Assembly (NCBI GenBank): GCA_964593905.1
Contig: CAZQLE010000036.1
Span: forward strand, 1 to 23,832
Length of the DNA: 23,832 nt
DNA from: CAZQLE01 sp964593905
GTDB lineage: Bacteria; Chloroflexota; Anaerolineae; Anaerolineales; Anaerolineaceae
Direction of reading: 5' to 3'
The notes below the pieces were generated by a model, which was given only the letters and a program-made list of their open reading frames with translations, had not been told where the DNA came from and searched no databases. Of this stretch, positions 8,042 to 16,261 are shown in pieces (position 1 is the first letter of the stretch; each line of letters begins with the position of its first letter). A program made the position numbers and the translations under genes.

Positions 8042-9490
8042 TTAAAAAGGTCCCAGACCGATCCATACCGCGACGGCCAGGAAAATAACCGTGACCGGCA
8101 GTACGACCAGCCAGAGTGGCAGGGTCCAGCGCATCCAGCGGGCATAACTGATGCCTGCCAGCCCCAGCACAATCAACAGAACCGGGTTGGTGGGGTAAGC
8201 CAGATTGGAAAAGCCATCGCCAAAACAGTAAGCAGTTACGGTTACCTGCCGGGTGACACCCACCAGGTCTGCCAGCGGCAGGATGATGGGCATCATCAGC
8301 ACGGCTTTGGCCCCGGCAGAGCCGATGAAAAATTCAATCAACAGGGCCAGGCCATAGATGATTAACGCCGCCGAAAATGGGCTGGCGCCCTGCAGCGAAA
8401 GCGCGGCGCTGTTGAGGATGGTGTCGATGACACCGCCTGAGGCAACGATATGTTTTACGCTGGCCGCCATTAAGATCAGGGGAATGCCGGGTGCAATTCC
8501 CAGAACGCCGTCCCAGATGGCGCGGCGCAGGGTTTTTCCGCCGGCGCCAGATACCGCGCTGGCGCTTATGCCACCGGCAAAGAACAAAATTCCCACCAGC
8601 GGGAGGGAAAGATCGGAGAGCACCGGAAAAATAGGCCCGCCGATCAACACCAGGATGATGATCGCTACAAAAACGCCAAAGACGACCAGGGCGCGATTGA
8701 GGCCGGCGGTTTGCTGCGTGTGGCTGGCCGGTTGGCCGGTGAACCGTTGGCGGATGGATTGGTCTACCCCGTGCAAAAGCGATTGGGTGGGATCTTTCTC
8801 AATTTTGCGGGCATAGCGGGTTAAAAAGAAGGCGGCGATGATATAGATGACCACAAAGATGGGCACCCGAAAGGCAAACCCTGAAAAAGCAGGCAGTTCG
8901 GCCAGCTTTTGGGCCACACCAATGGTAAACGGGTTGGTGATGGCAGCCGAAAAGCCAAGGTTGGTCGCCAGAATGCTCATCCCCAGCCCCACCAGGGCAT
9001 CCCAGCCCAGCGAATAGGCCAGGGCAATCATCAACGGCGTCAGGGGGACAACTTCTTCAAACAACCCCAGAAAGGCGCCCAGCACCATGAAGAAGAAGGT
9101 GATTACCAGCAGCAAGTTGTATTTGCGCCCTTCAAAGGCGCCGACAATGCGCGCCAGAGCGGCCTGCAAAATGCTGCTTTTTTCAAGCAGGCTGAAACTG
9201 GCGCTGACCAGCAGGATGAATACAATGATGGTGATCACCACCAGTCCATCGCTGCCCCATAACACTTCAACCGGCGCGGTGAGCCAGCGCCAGACCGGGT
9301 AGTCGGGTTGTTCAGTATAGGTAAATGTATCGGGAAGGATGATCGTGCGGCCGTCTTGTTCGCTGCGCTGATAGCTGCCGGCCGGCACCACTCTGGTGAG
9401 AATGCCCGCGGCCATCATCAACACAAACAGGATGAATAACGCCTGGAGTACGGCCCGTATGCTGATCTGGGCTCCGGTTTTGGCTTGCAT
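8042..9490 (-). CDS. YfcC/DcuC-superfamily membrane carrier
   Basis: Polytopic inner-membrane protein of 482 residues with about 12 hydrophobic segments. It resembles the YfcC family, which belongs to the ion transporter superfamily with DcuC (C4-dicarboxylates) and ArcD-like amino-acid exchangers. Family-like features are the N-terminal helix followed by a soluble loop starting ILTRVVPAGSY, the segment GLFEEVVPLTPLMIALAYSLGWD, and the paired re-entrant-like stretches ATNLGFSAAITNPFTIG and GDGFSNLAYPTNPVL. I start it at the ATG at 9490 because GGGAGGAA lies five bases upstream; the longer frame to 9544 would begin inside the promoter region. It leads a two-gene operon with the DUF2817 enzyme. 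The substrate cannot be told from sequence; amino acids, peptides or dicarboxylates are all possible. Confidence 0.85.
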   Translation of the reverse strand: MQAKTGAQISIRAVLQALFILFVLMMAAGILTRVVPAGSYQRSEQDGRTIILPDTFTYTEQPDYPVWRWLTAPVEVLWGSDGLVVITIIVFILLVSASFSLLEKSSILQAALARIVGAFEGRKYNLLLVITFFFMVLGAFLGLFEEVVPLTPLMIALAYSLGWDALVGLGMSILATNLGFSAAITNPFTIGVAQKLAELPAFSGFAFRVPIFVVIYIIAAFFLTRYARKIEKDPTQSLLHGVDQSIRQRFTGQPASHTQQTAGLNRALVVFGVFVAIIILVLIGGPIFPVLSDLSLPLVGILFFAGGISASAVSGAGGKTLRRAIWDGVLGIAPGIPLILMAASVKHIVASGGVIDTILNSAALSLQGASPFSAALIIYGLALLIEFFIGSAGAKAVLMMPIILPLADLVGVTRQVTVTAYCFGDGFSNLAYPTNPVLLIVLGLAGISYARWMRWTLPLWLVVLPVTVIFLAVAVWIGLGPF

Positions 9491-9703
9491 GAAATTTCCT
9501 CCCTGTGCTGTGATCGATTTGGCCGGGCAGCAAAATTGTATCATAACTGGGTCAGCGAATTTTTTAAAAACCCCTGTTTTTTTGGTTAGAATAATAGAGA
9601 CATTTCGACTGCAAACCTGTGTTGTGTGCAGTTGCGAGATTTCCGCAGCAAATGAAGATGCGGTAAGGGGGATGGCTTAATCGTGATTGAAAGGAGTTGC
9701 GCG

Positions 9704-10057
9704 ATGTATATGATTTATTTCGTTCTGGATAACCCCGATTTGTTGGATGAGCTTTTGGATGCCTGGTATAAAGCCGGGATTCAGGGTGTGACCATTAACG
9801 AGAGCACGGGTTTTTACCGGCGCCAGCGGATCAGTGTGCCCATGCGTTATGTTTTCCCCTCCAGTGGACGTGAAGAAAGGGGGCATTATACCCTGACGGC
9901 GATTGTGGACCGGCGTGAACTGGTGGAATGCGCGATTGAGGCGACTGAGGGCCTGATTGGTGATCTTGATCAGCCACATACCGGTGTATTGGCTGCCTGG
10001 CCGTTGGAGTTTGTACGCGGGGTGCCAGGCACGAGGCCAGCCCAGAAGGATGTGTGA
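9704..10057 (+). CDS. PII-like (GlnB-superfamily) small regulatory protein
   Basis: Protein of 117 residues whose pattern fits the PII ferredoxin-like fold. Strand 1 (MIYFVLDN) leads to helix 1 (LLDELLDAWYKAGIQ), then GVTINESTGFYRRQ, which parallels the GMTVTEVKGFGRQ region of classical PII. A short variable segment follows in place of the T-loop, then strand 3 (YTLTAIVD), helix 2 (ELVECAIEATEGLIGD, comparable to the PII B-loop ending in IGDG) and LAAWPLEFVRG, comparable to the PII LPVEDVIRI strand. The uridylylated T-loop tyrosine and the C-terminal RTGE are absent, so it is not canonical GlnB. The ATG at 9704 follows AAAGGAG by eight bases; an ATG at 9710 is also possible. The antiporter gene begins 3 bases after its stop. 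PII-like proteins often regulate a neighbouring transporter; that role is inferred here. Confidence 0.7.
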   Translation: MYMIYFVLDNPDLLDELLDAWYKAGIQGVTINESTGFYRRQRISVPMRYVFPSSGREERGHYTLTAIVDRRELVECAIEATEGLIGDLDQPHTGVLAAWPLEFVRGVPGTRPAQKDV

Positions 10058-10060
10058 GCG

Positions 10061-11038
10061 ATGATCTGGCTTCAATTTTTAATCAGCGCTGTGTTGATTG
10101 TGCTTGCGGCCAATCAACTTGCCCGCTATGGCGATATCATTGCCGTGCGAACCCGGCTGGGAGGGATGTTCATCGGGCTGTTGCTGCTGGCCGGCGCAAC
10201 CTCGCTGCCCGAACTGCTGACCACCATCAATTCGATTCAGATTGGCGAGGCCAACCTGGCGGCCGGGAATCTGCTGGGCAGCAATATGTTCAATATGTTT
10301 TTGCTGGCTTTGTTAAGCGTGGTGGCGTATAAACGCCGCATTTTGCGCGAGGCCATTTTAAAACATGCGCTGTCGGGTTCGCTGACGGTGTTGTTAATCA
10401 CCCTGGTTGTTTTTCTGGTTCTGGCAGATATCGATGTGAAGATTGGCTGGGTGGGCCTGGACAGCCTGGCGATCATTGCCGCCTATGTCGGTGTGGTTTA
10501 CCTGATCCAGTCAGAATCGGGCGGGAGCGGTGTGGAAGAGGCCATTCCCCCGGGCACGCCTTCGCTGCGGCGGGGTTTAATCGGGTTTGCACTGGCTGCG
10601 GGGGCGCTGGTGGTGATCACTCCCTTCATGGTGCGCGCCAGCGCTGTGATTGCCGAGACCACCGGGCTGGGAACCACCTTTGTGGGCACCACACTGGTGG
10701 CGCTGGTGACTTCTTTGCCCGAGCTGGTTACCACGCTGGCGGCTGCCCGCATTGGGGCTGAGGACATGGCAATTGGCAACCTGTTTGGCAGCAATCTGTT
10801 TAATATGTTTGCCCTGGGCCTGGCAGATCTGTTTTATACCCAGGGCCGATTTATCGGAGAAATTGATGCCCAATTTGTGTTGATTGGGATTCTGGGCCTG
10901 TTGATGACCGTGCTTGCGCTGGTGGGGAACCTGGCGCGGTTTCGCCGCCGTTTGATGTTTTTGGAGATTGATGCTCTGGCGTTGATATTGGTTTACTTTG
11001 GCGGATTGTGGTTGTTATATTCTCGTGGCATGGGGTGA
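10061..11038 (+). CDS. Na+/Ca2+ antiporter, CaCA family (YrbG-like)
   Basis: Integral membrane cation exchanger of 325 residues with about 10 hydrophobic helices in two inverted halves. Both alpha-repeats are intact: the first has AGATSLPELLTT and GNLLGSNMFN, the second VALVTSLPELVTT and GNLFGSNLFN. Their Glu and Asn residues form the ion site in the characterised archaeal NCX. The central loop is short and has no large cytosolic Ca2+-sensing domain. The gene starts 3 bases after the PII-like gene, so the two are very likely co-translated. The family usually expels Ca2+ in exchange for Na+ or H+; K+ dependence cannot be judged. Confidence 0.93.
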   Translation: MIWLQFLISAVLIVLAANQLARYGDIIAVRTRLGGMFIGLLLLAGATSLPELLTTINSIQIGEANLAAGNLLGSNMFNMFLLALLSVVAYKRRILREAILKHALSGSLTVLLITLVVFLVLADIDVKIGWVGLDSLAIIAAYVGVVYLIQSESGGSGVEEAIPPGTPSLRRGLIGFALAAGALVVITPFMVRASAVIAETTGLGTTFVGTTLVALVTSLPELVTTLAAARIGAEDMAIGNLFGSNLFNMFALGLADLFYTQGRFIGEIDAQFVLIGILGLLMTVLALVGNLARFRRRLMFLEIDALALILVYFGGLWLLYSRGMG

Positions 11039-11049
11039 GAACACCCCAT
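11030..11049 (+). repeat. Hairpin over the antiporter stop codon
   Basis: ATGGGGTG (11030-11037) and CACCCCAT (11042-11049) pair perfectly around an AGAA loop and include the antiporter stop codon. There is no T-run after it, so it is more likely an mRNA-stabilising or pausing hairpin between the antiporter and the PLP-enzyme gene than a terminator. Confidence 0.5.
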
Positions 11050-11097
11050 TGACTGAGAGGGTCCATTCATCCAGTTTTTAAGGAGACCGGAGATCTT

Positions 11098-12222
11098 ATG
11101 CACCAGTTGATCTGTACTGTTTGTCAAAAGACCTATTCGTCGGATGATGTGCGCTGGAAATGTGATTGCGGCGGGTTATTGGATCTGGATTTTCAGCCAT
11201 CCATTTCAATTGACCGCATTCGCGAACGCCCCGCAGGCATGTGGCGCTACCGCGAATCTATTCCGCTGCGCGAAGATGCAAATATCGTCAGCTTTAACGA
11301 GGGTTTTACCCCGCTGACCTGGTTTGATTTTGGCGGCTTGCCGGTGTGGGTCAAGCAAGAACAGCTTTTTCCTTCGGGGTCTTATAAAGACCGCGGAGCG
11401 GCGGTGTTGATCAGCAAGGCGAAAGAACTGGGGGTGCGCGCGGTGGTTGAAGATTCCTCGGGGAATGCCGGCTGCGCAGTGGCGGCTTATTGCGCGCGGG
11501 CGGGGATCACCTGTCAGATCTTTGTGCCCGCTTCCACTTCGCCTGGTAAGCTGGCGCAAATTCAAATGTACGGTGCAGCTCTGAACCTGATTCCCGGTTC
11601 GCGGGAAGATACGGCTGCCGCTGTGTGGCAGGCGGCCGAGACGCAATATTATGCCAGTCATTCGTGGAACCCGTTTTTCTTTCATGGCACCAAGACCTTT
11701 GCGTACGAGGTCTGGGAACAGATGGGCTGGAAAGCGCCCGACACGTTGATCTTACCGGCCGGCAACGGCACGCTGCTGCTGGGGGCCTATCTGGGGTTTC
11801 GTGAACTGAAAATGGCCGGGCTGATCGAATCACTGCCAAAGTTGGTGGCTGTGCAATCGGAACGATCTGCCCCACTGGCCCAGATGTTTCGCGAGAATCT
11901 CTCTTCGCTGCCGCGGATTGAAAAGAAAGACACCCTGGCCGAGGGTATTGCCATTGCCGAGCCGGTGCGCGGTGGGCAGATTGTGGCGGCCGTGCGCGAG
12001 ACAGGGGGAACCTTTATTACGGTCAGCGAGGCAGAGATTGAAACCTCACTCAGGGCGCTTTGCCGTCAGGGAGCCTACCTTGAGCCCACCTCGGCGGCCA
12101 CCACTGCTGCGGTGAATCAGTACCTGGGCCGGTTGAAACAGGATGAAGTCATTGTAACTATCTTCAGCGGGCACGGCTTAAAATCGACTGAGAAAATGCT
12201 AAAGCTTGCGGCACATGATTAA
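11098..12222 (+). CDS. Threonine-synthase-type PLP-dependent enzyme
   Basis: Fold-type II PLP enzyme of 374 residues. An N-terminal zinc ribbon (C6, C9, C22, C24) of the kind found in archaeal-type threonine synthases precedes the catalytic domain. The Schiff-base lysine is K97 in SGSYKDRG, the phosphate and substrate loop is SSGNAG, and the glycine-rich LPAGNGTLLLG binds the PLP phosphate. Threonine synthase converts O-phosphohomoserine to threonine. The substitutions Tyr for Phe before K97 and Gly-Cys after SSGNA differ from textbook threonine synthases, so a related lyase or another beta-replacement activity is possible. AAGGAG followed by GGAGAT lies before the ATG at 11098. It begins 59 bases after the antiporter and could share its transcript. 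No homoserine-pathway genes are nearby. Confidence 0.82.
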   Translation: MHQLICTVCQKTYSSDDVRWKCDCGGLLDLDFQPSISIDRIRERPAGMWRYRESIPLREDANIVSFNEGFTPLTWFDFGGLPVWVKQEQLFPSGSYKDRGAAVLISKAKELGVRAVVEDSSGNAGCAVAAYCARAGITCQIFVPASTSPGKLAQIQMYGAALNLIPGSREDTAAAVWQAAETQYYASHSWNPFFFHGTKTFAYEVWEQMGWKAPDTLILPAGNGTLLLGAYLGFRELKMAGLIESLPKLVAVQSERSAPLAQMFRENLSSLPRIEKKDTLAEGIAIAEPVRGGQIVAAVRETGGTFITVSEAEIETSLRALCRQGAYLEPTSAATTAAVNQYLGRLKQDEVIVTIFSGHGLKSTEKMLKLAAHD

Positions 12223-12228
12223 CTTAAC

Positions 12229-12261
12229 CAATTGTCAAAACGATGATCACATTACAATTGT
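12229..12261. promoter_or_regulatory. Paired CAATTGT motifs upstream of the aldolase promoter
   Basis: CAATTGT (12229-12235) and ACAATTGT (12254-12261) lie about 25 bases apart, just upstream of the -35 box at 12268. Their inverted symmetry and placement suggest an activator or repressor site, possibly for the SorC-type regulator encoded downstream. This rests on position only. Confidence 0.3.
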
Positions 12262-12267
12262 TCACGC

Positions 12268-12296
12268 TTGAGATTTTGTAACGGGGCTGGTATAAT
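12268..12296 (+). promoter_or_regulatory. Near-consensus sigma-70-type promoter for the aldolase
   Basis: TTGAGA (12268-12273) and TATAAT (12291-12296) are separated by 17 bases: 5/6 match at -35 and 6/6 at -10. Transcription would start near 12303, giving a leader of about 77 bases. That leader contains a GCTCGGTC/GACTGAGC hairpin (12316-12342, one G-U pair, 11-base loop). Confidence 0.75.
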
Positions 12297-12379
12297 GTAT
12301 GTGAAATTTATCACTGCTCGGTCGGCTGCCGGTAGACTGAGCCCCAACAAAAAAATCAAACCGTGCTAGGAGAACCCCC

Positions 12380-13024
12380 ATGCTGTTACAAAAAGAGCGT
12401 GAAGCCATTCTTACCTATGGTAAGAAACTGATTACTTCCAACTTGACGACCGGTTCTGGCGGTAATTTGAGTATCTATAACCGTGAAGAGAATCTGATCG
12501 CGATTAAGCCCTCGGGAATTGAATACTTTGACATGACCGTCGAAGATGTGGTGGTTATGAACATTGCGGGTGAGATCGTGGAAGGCAACAAAAAACCCTC
12601 CAGCGAAGTTAGTTTTCACCTGGGGTTGCTTAAACATCGCCCGGAAGTGAACGCGGTGATCCATACCCATCAGGTATATGCCACTACCATCGCCTGCCTC
12701 AACTGGGAGCTGCCTGCTGTTCATTATCTGGTAGGTTTTTCGGGCAACAAAGTGCCGCTCGCTCCGTATGCCACTTTTGGCAGCCAGGAACTGGCCGATA
12801 ACATCGTCAATTCAATTGGTCAGTACAACGCCTGTTTGATGGCGAATCATGGCCTGGTGACGGTGGGCCCCAATATTGCCACTGCTTTTGCCGCGGCAGA
12901 AGAAATTGAACTGGTCTCGCGGTTATATTATCAGACGCGCTGCATCGGCGATCCGGTAATCCTTTCTGATGAAGAAATGGCTGTGGTGGGCAAGAAATTC
13001 GCCACTTACGGTCAGAAAAAATAA
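12380..13024 (+). CDS. Class II aldolase, L-fuculose-phosphate-aldolase-like
   Basis: Zinc-dependent class II aldolase/adducin-family enzyme of 214 residues, the size of FucA (about 215). Zinc ligands are H95 and H97 in VIHTHQVYAT and H157 in MANHGLV; the catalytic Glu is E76 in SSEVSFH; and the phosphate-binding elements GSGGNLS and KPSG are present. FucA cleaves L-fuculose 1-phosphate to dihydroxyacetone phosphate and lactaldehyde; homologues act on ribulose, rhamnulose or methylthioribulose phosphates. The AGGAG at 12368-12372 is seven bases from the ATG. A SorC-family regulator follows about 220 bases downstream and a 6-phosphogluconate dehydrogenase lies beyond it, which supports a sugar-phosphate role. 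The exact sugar cannot be assigned; no kinase or isomerase of a deoxysugar pathway is adjacent. Confidence 0.88.
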   Translation: MLLQKEREAILTYGKKLITSNLTTGSGGNLSIYNREENLIAIKPSGIEYFDMTVEDVVVMNIAGEIVEGNKKPSSEVSFHLGLLKHRPEVNAVIHTHQVYATTIACLNWELPAVHYLVGFSGNKVPLAPYATFGSQELADNIVNSIGQYNACLMANHGLVTVGPNIATAFAAAEEIELVSRLYYQTRCIGDPVILSDEEMAVVGKKFATYGQKK

Positions 13025-13036
13025 TGTCTTTTTATT

Positions 13037-13084
13037 GGAGATACCCGTGAATTTTCAAATTTGCGGGCATTCACGGGTATCTCC
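13037..13084. repeat. Perfect 15-bp inverted repeat after the aldolase
   Basis: The arms at 13037-13051 (GGAGATACCCGTGAA) and 13070-13084 are perfect reverse complements around an 18-base loop. The repeat begins 13 bases after the aldolase stop. No T-run follows on either strand, so it is not a standard intrinsic terminator. It could be a transcript-protecting hairpin or an element upstream of the regulator gene. Confidence 0.6.
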
Positions 13085-13241
13085 ATCTGGCAATTCAAAA
13101 CTTTTCCGATCCAATTTTTTCCCTTTTTTGAAGCGGACTCATTTTAAAGTTTTCTAACCCTTTTTTTGCCGGGTGAAAACATCCTGAACGCGTTGCAATG
13201 ATGGCAGAGTGAAAAAAGCTCAAACGCGAAGGAACCAAGGT

Positions 13242-14192
13242 ATGAATGACCAGAATTCTCGGCTGATGATCAAAGTTGCAAAGTTGTATTACGAGAATAA
13301 CCTGACCCAGGATGTGATTTCTCAAAAGCTCAGAATTTCCCGGCCGAGGGTGTCCAGGTTATTGCAAGAAGCGCGTGACACAGGCATTGTGCAAATTAAG
13401 GTTGCTTCTTTTCCCAGCCCGTATGTGGATTTGGAAACGCACCTGGAGAAGCGCTATGGGCTGGATGAAGTGATTGTGGCCGATGTGATGGATACCCTGT
13501 CACCCGCAGACGTATCGCGTGAACTGGGCGAGGTGGCGGCGGGGTATTTTCGCAGCGCTGTTCAGGATGGCGATATCATTGGCCTCACCTGGGGTGAGAC
13601 TCTTTCGAGCATGATTGATCACCTGGGGGCCGAGAAAAAGCAGGGTGTGACGGTGGTTCAGATGGTGGGCGGGCTGGGCGACCCGGCGTTGGAAAGCCAC
13701 GCCACAGATCTGGTGCGGCGGCTTGCCCAACTTTTGGATGCGAATTTAAACCTTTTGCCCGCCCCGGGGATTGTCAGCTCGGTGGAAGCGGCCTTCTTCT
13801 TTAAGGCAGAGCGGTATATCCTTCAGGCCATCCATACGGCGCTTCAGGCCGATATCGTTTTTGCCGGCATTGGCGCCCCAAACCACGAGTCGCTGTTGAT
13901 GCGCGACGAGAGCATTGTCACCTGGGATGAGATCAACCCGTTGATTTTGCAGGGGGCGGTGGGAGAAATTGGGCTGCATTTCTTTGATATTCAGGGCAAT
14001 CCGATTGCATCGGATGTGAAAGAACGGGTTATTGGGGTGGACCTGGAATCTTACAGTGTTTTGCCCAATGTGGTTGGTGTGGCCGGCGGCATGAAAAAGG
14101 CCGATGCCATTCTCGGCGCGGTGCGCGGCGGTTATATCAAGACCCTCATCACCGATGTGAGCGTGGCGCAGTTCTTAAGTGCACAACAATGA
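13242..14192 (+). CDS. SorC-family sugar-binding transcriptional regulator
   Basis: Transcription regulator of 316 residues. The N-terminus (about 1-60) is a winged helix-turn-helix typical of the family: KVAKLYYENNLTQ, then LRISRPRVSRLLQEARDTGIVQI. The rest is the SorC sugar-phosphate-binding domain related to NagB-like folds, with GLTWGETL, VVQMVGGLG, FAGIGAP and the C-terminal GVAGGMKKADAILGAVRGGYIKTLITD. Such proteins sense phosphorylated sugars and control the genes for their breakdown. The ATG at 13242 is chosen because AAGGA (13229-13233) is eight bases upstream; an in-frame GTG at 13209 lacks a ribosome site. Likely targets by position are the upstream aldolase and itself. AACGCGTT, an 8-bp palindrome at 13187-13194, sits about 50 bases before the start and is a possible operator half. 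Confidence 0.92.
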   Translation: MNDQNSRLMIKVAKLYYENNLTQDVISQKLRISRPRVSRLLQEARDTGIVQIKVASFPSPYVDLETHLEKRYGLDEVIVADVMDTLSPADVSRELGEVAAGYFRSAVQDGDIIGLTWGETLSSMIDHLGAEKKQGVTVVQMVGGLGDPALESHATDLVRRLAQLLDANLNLLPAPGIVSSVEAAFFFKAERYILQAIHTALQADIVFAGIGAPNHESLLMRDESIVTWDEINPLILQGAVGEIGLHFFDIQGNPIASDVKERVIGVDLESYSVLPNVVGVAGGMKKADAILGAVRGGYIKTLITDVSVAQFLSAQQ

Positions 14193-14216
14193 CAGGCGGG
14201 GCGGCGGATGCCACCC

Positions 14217-14257
14217 AAAAAAGTGAGCTGTTCTGTTGCAGAACAGCTCACTTTTTT
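14217..14257. terminator. Bidirectional intrinsic terminator
   Basis: GTGAGCTGTTCTG (14223-14235), a TTG loop and CAGAACAGCTCAC (14239-14251) form a perfect 13-bp stem. Six A precede it and a T-run follows it, extending the pairing. It separates the converging regulator and 6-phosphogluconate dehydrogenase genes and should work for both. Confidence 0.92.
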
Positions 14258-14271
14258 ATTCTCTGCGGGGT

Positions 14272-15684
<1,413 letters not shown>

Positions 15685-15728
15685 AGAATCTCCTTTATCT
15701 CTTGCTGACGCTGCTGACAAGGCCACCC

Positions 15729-15932
15729 TTAATTTATGGCGCGAGGGTTTTCAGAATTTTGGTTTTCTTGCTGCTGTTTGAGCAGCGCATCGCGTTTGCG
15801 TTTGGCGCGGTAGATCAGGTAACCGCCCAGAACGATGCCAATGGCCCAACCGTAGTCGGGCAGGATCAGCCAGAAGGCAAATGTGAGCAGGCCCACAAAG
15901 GCGGCCGCCAAAACCCAGTCCAATAAGTTCAT
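15729..15932 (-). CDS. Small membrane protein, two predicted helices
   Basis: Protein of 67 residues that I do not recognise. It has two hydrophobic stretches (about 4-22, WVLAAAFVGLLTFAFWLIL; and 26-41, GWAIGIVLGGYLIY) followed by a basic, Gln-rich cytoplasmic-looking tail (RAKRKRDALLKQQQ). The start at 15932 is chosen because GAGGA precedes it by about seven bases and the first helix begins at once; a longer frame to 16004 would add only an Arg/His-rich segment. It is encoded 44 bases upstream of gnd on the same strand and may share its transcript. No function is inferred. Confidence 0.65.
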   Translation of the reverse strand: MNLLDWVLAAAFVGLLTFAFWLILPDYGWAIGIVLGGYLIYRAKRKRDALLKQQQENQNSENPRAIN

Positions 15933-16261
15933 GCTTTTTCCTCTGCTACTGTGCGCGCGGGTCTTGCGGGGGTGCTTCCTGTGTTTTGCGACCCAAGTTA
16001 TCATCTTTTATTTTACAATGAAAGTAGGTCCGCGGCGGGGAAAGATCCATTAATTGTGTCTTTCTGAATCACAGATGGAACATGTCATGCAAAGCGTAGC
16101 GAAGCATCCCTGCGCTGATCTGCAAATCCTTACGGTTGCCTGTTGTAGAAACCCAACATTTGCCAGTTTGACCCGGAGGATGTTGGGTTTCGCTACGAAA
16201 TGCTTGCCCTAGCCCTGCATGGGTAGGGATGCTTCGCTCTGCCGATCTGCAAAACTTAAAA
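15933..16261. other. Gene-free spacer between two minus-strand genes
   Basis: I see no convincing gene in these 329 bases. The left half (15933-16080) should hold the promoter of the small membrane gene and gnd, but no clear consensus pair is visible. The right half is taken up by the nested palindromic element at 16081-16253, which ends nine bases from the stop of the S41 peptidase gene. Confidence 0.6.
16081..16253. repeat. Nested palindromic repeat element (REP/MITE-like)
   Basis: The outer arms AGCGAAGCATCCCT (16098-16111) and its exact reverse complement (16225-16238) enclose inner arms GAAACCCAACAT (16148-16159) and ATGTTGGGTTTC (16180-16191). Each outer arm is followed at a few bases by the same direct repeat GATCTGCAAA (16117-16126 and 16244-16253). 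A further small hairpin CCCTA/TAGGG lies at 16208-16228. The arrangement resembles dispersed intergenic palindromes of bacterial genomes. It has no coding capacity, and mobility is only inferred. Confidence 0.65.

Noticed and set aside
8358..8816. Plus-strand frame of 152 codons opposite the YfcC gene
   Set aside because: It mirrors transmembrane segments of the carrier and shows no independent coding evidence.
9491..9703. Divergent promoters for the YfcC and PII-like genes
   Set aside because: TAGAAT (9587-9592) and a minus-strand TACAAT resemble -10 boxes, but neither has an acceptable -35 at the right distance, so I did not annotate them although promoters must lie here.
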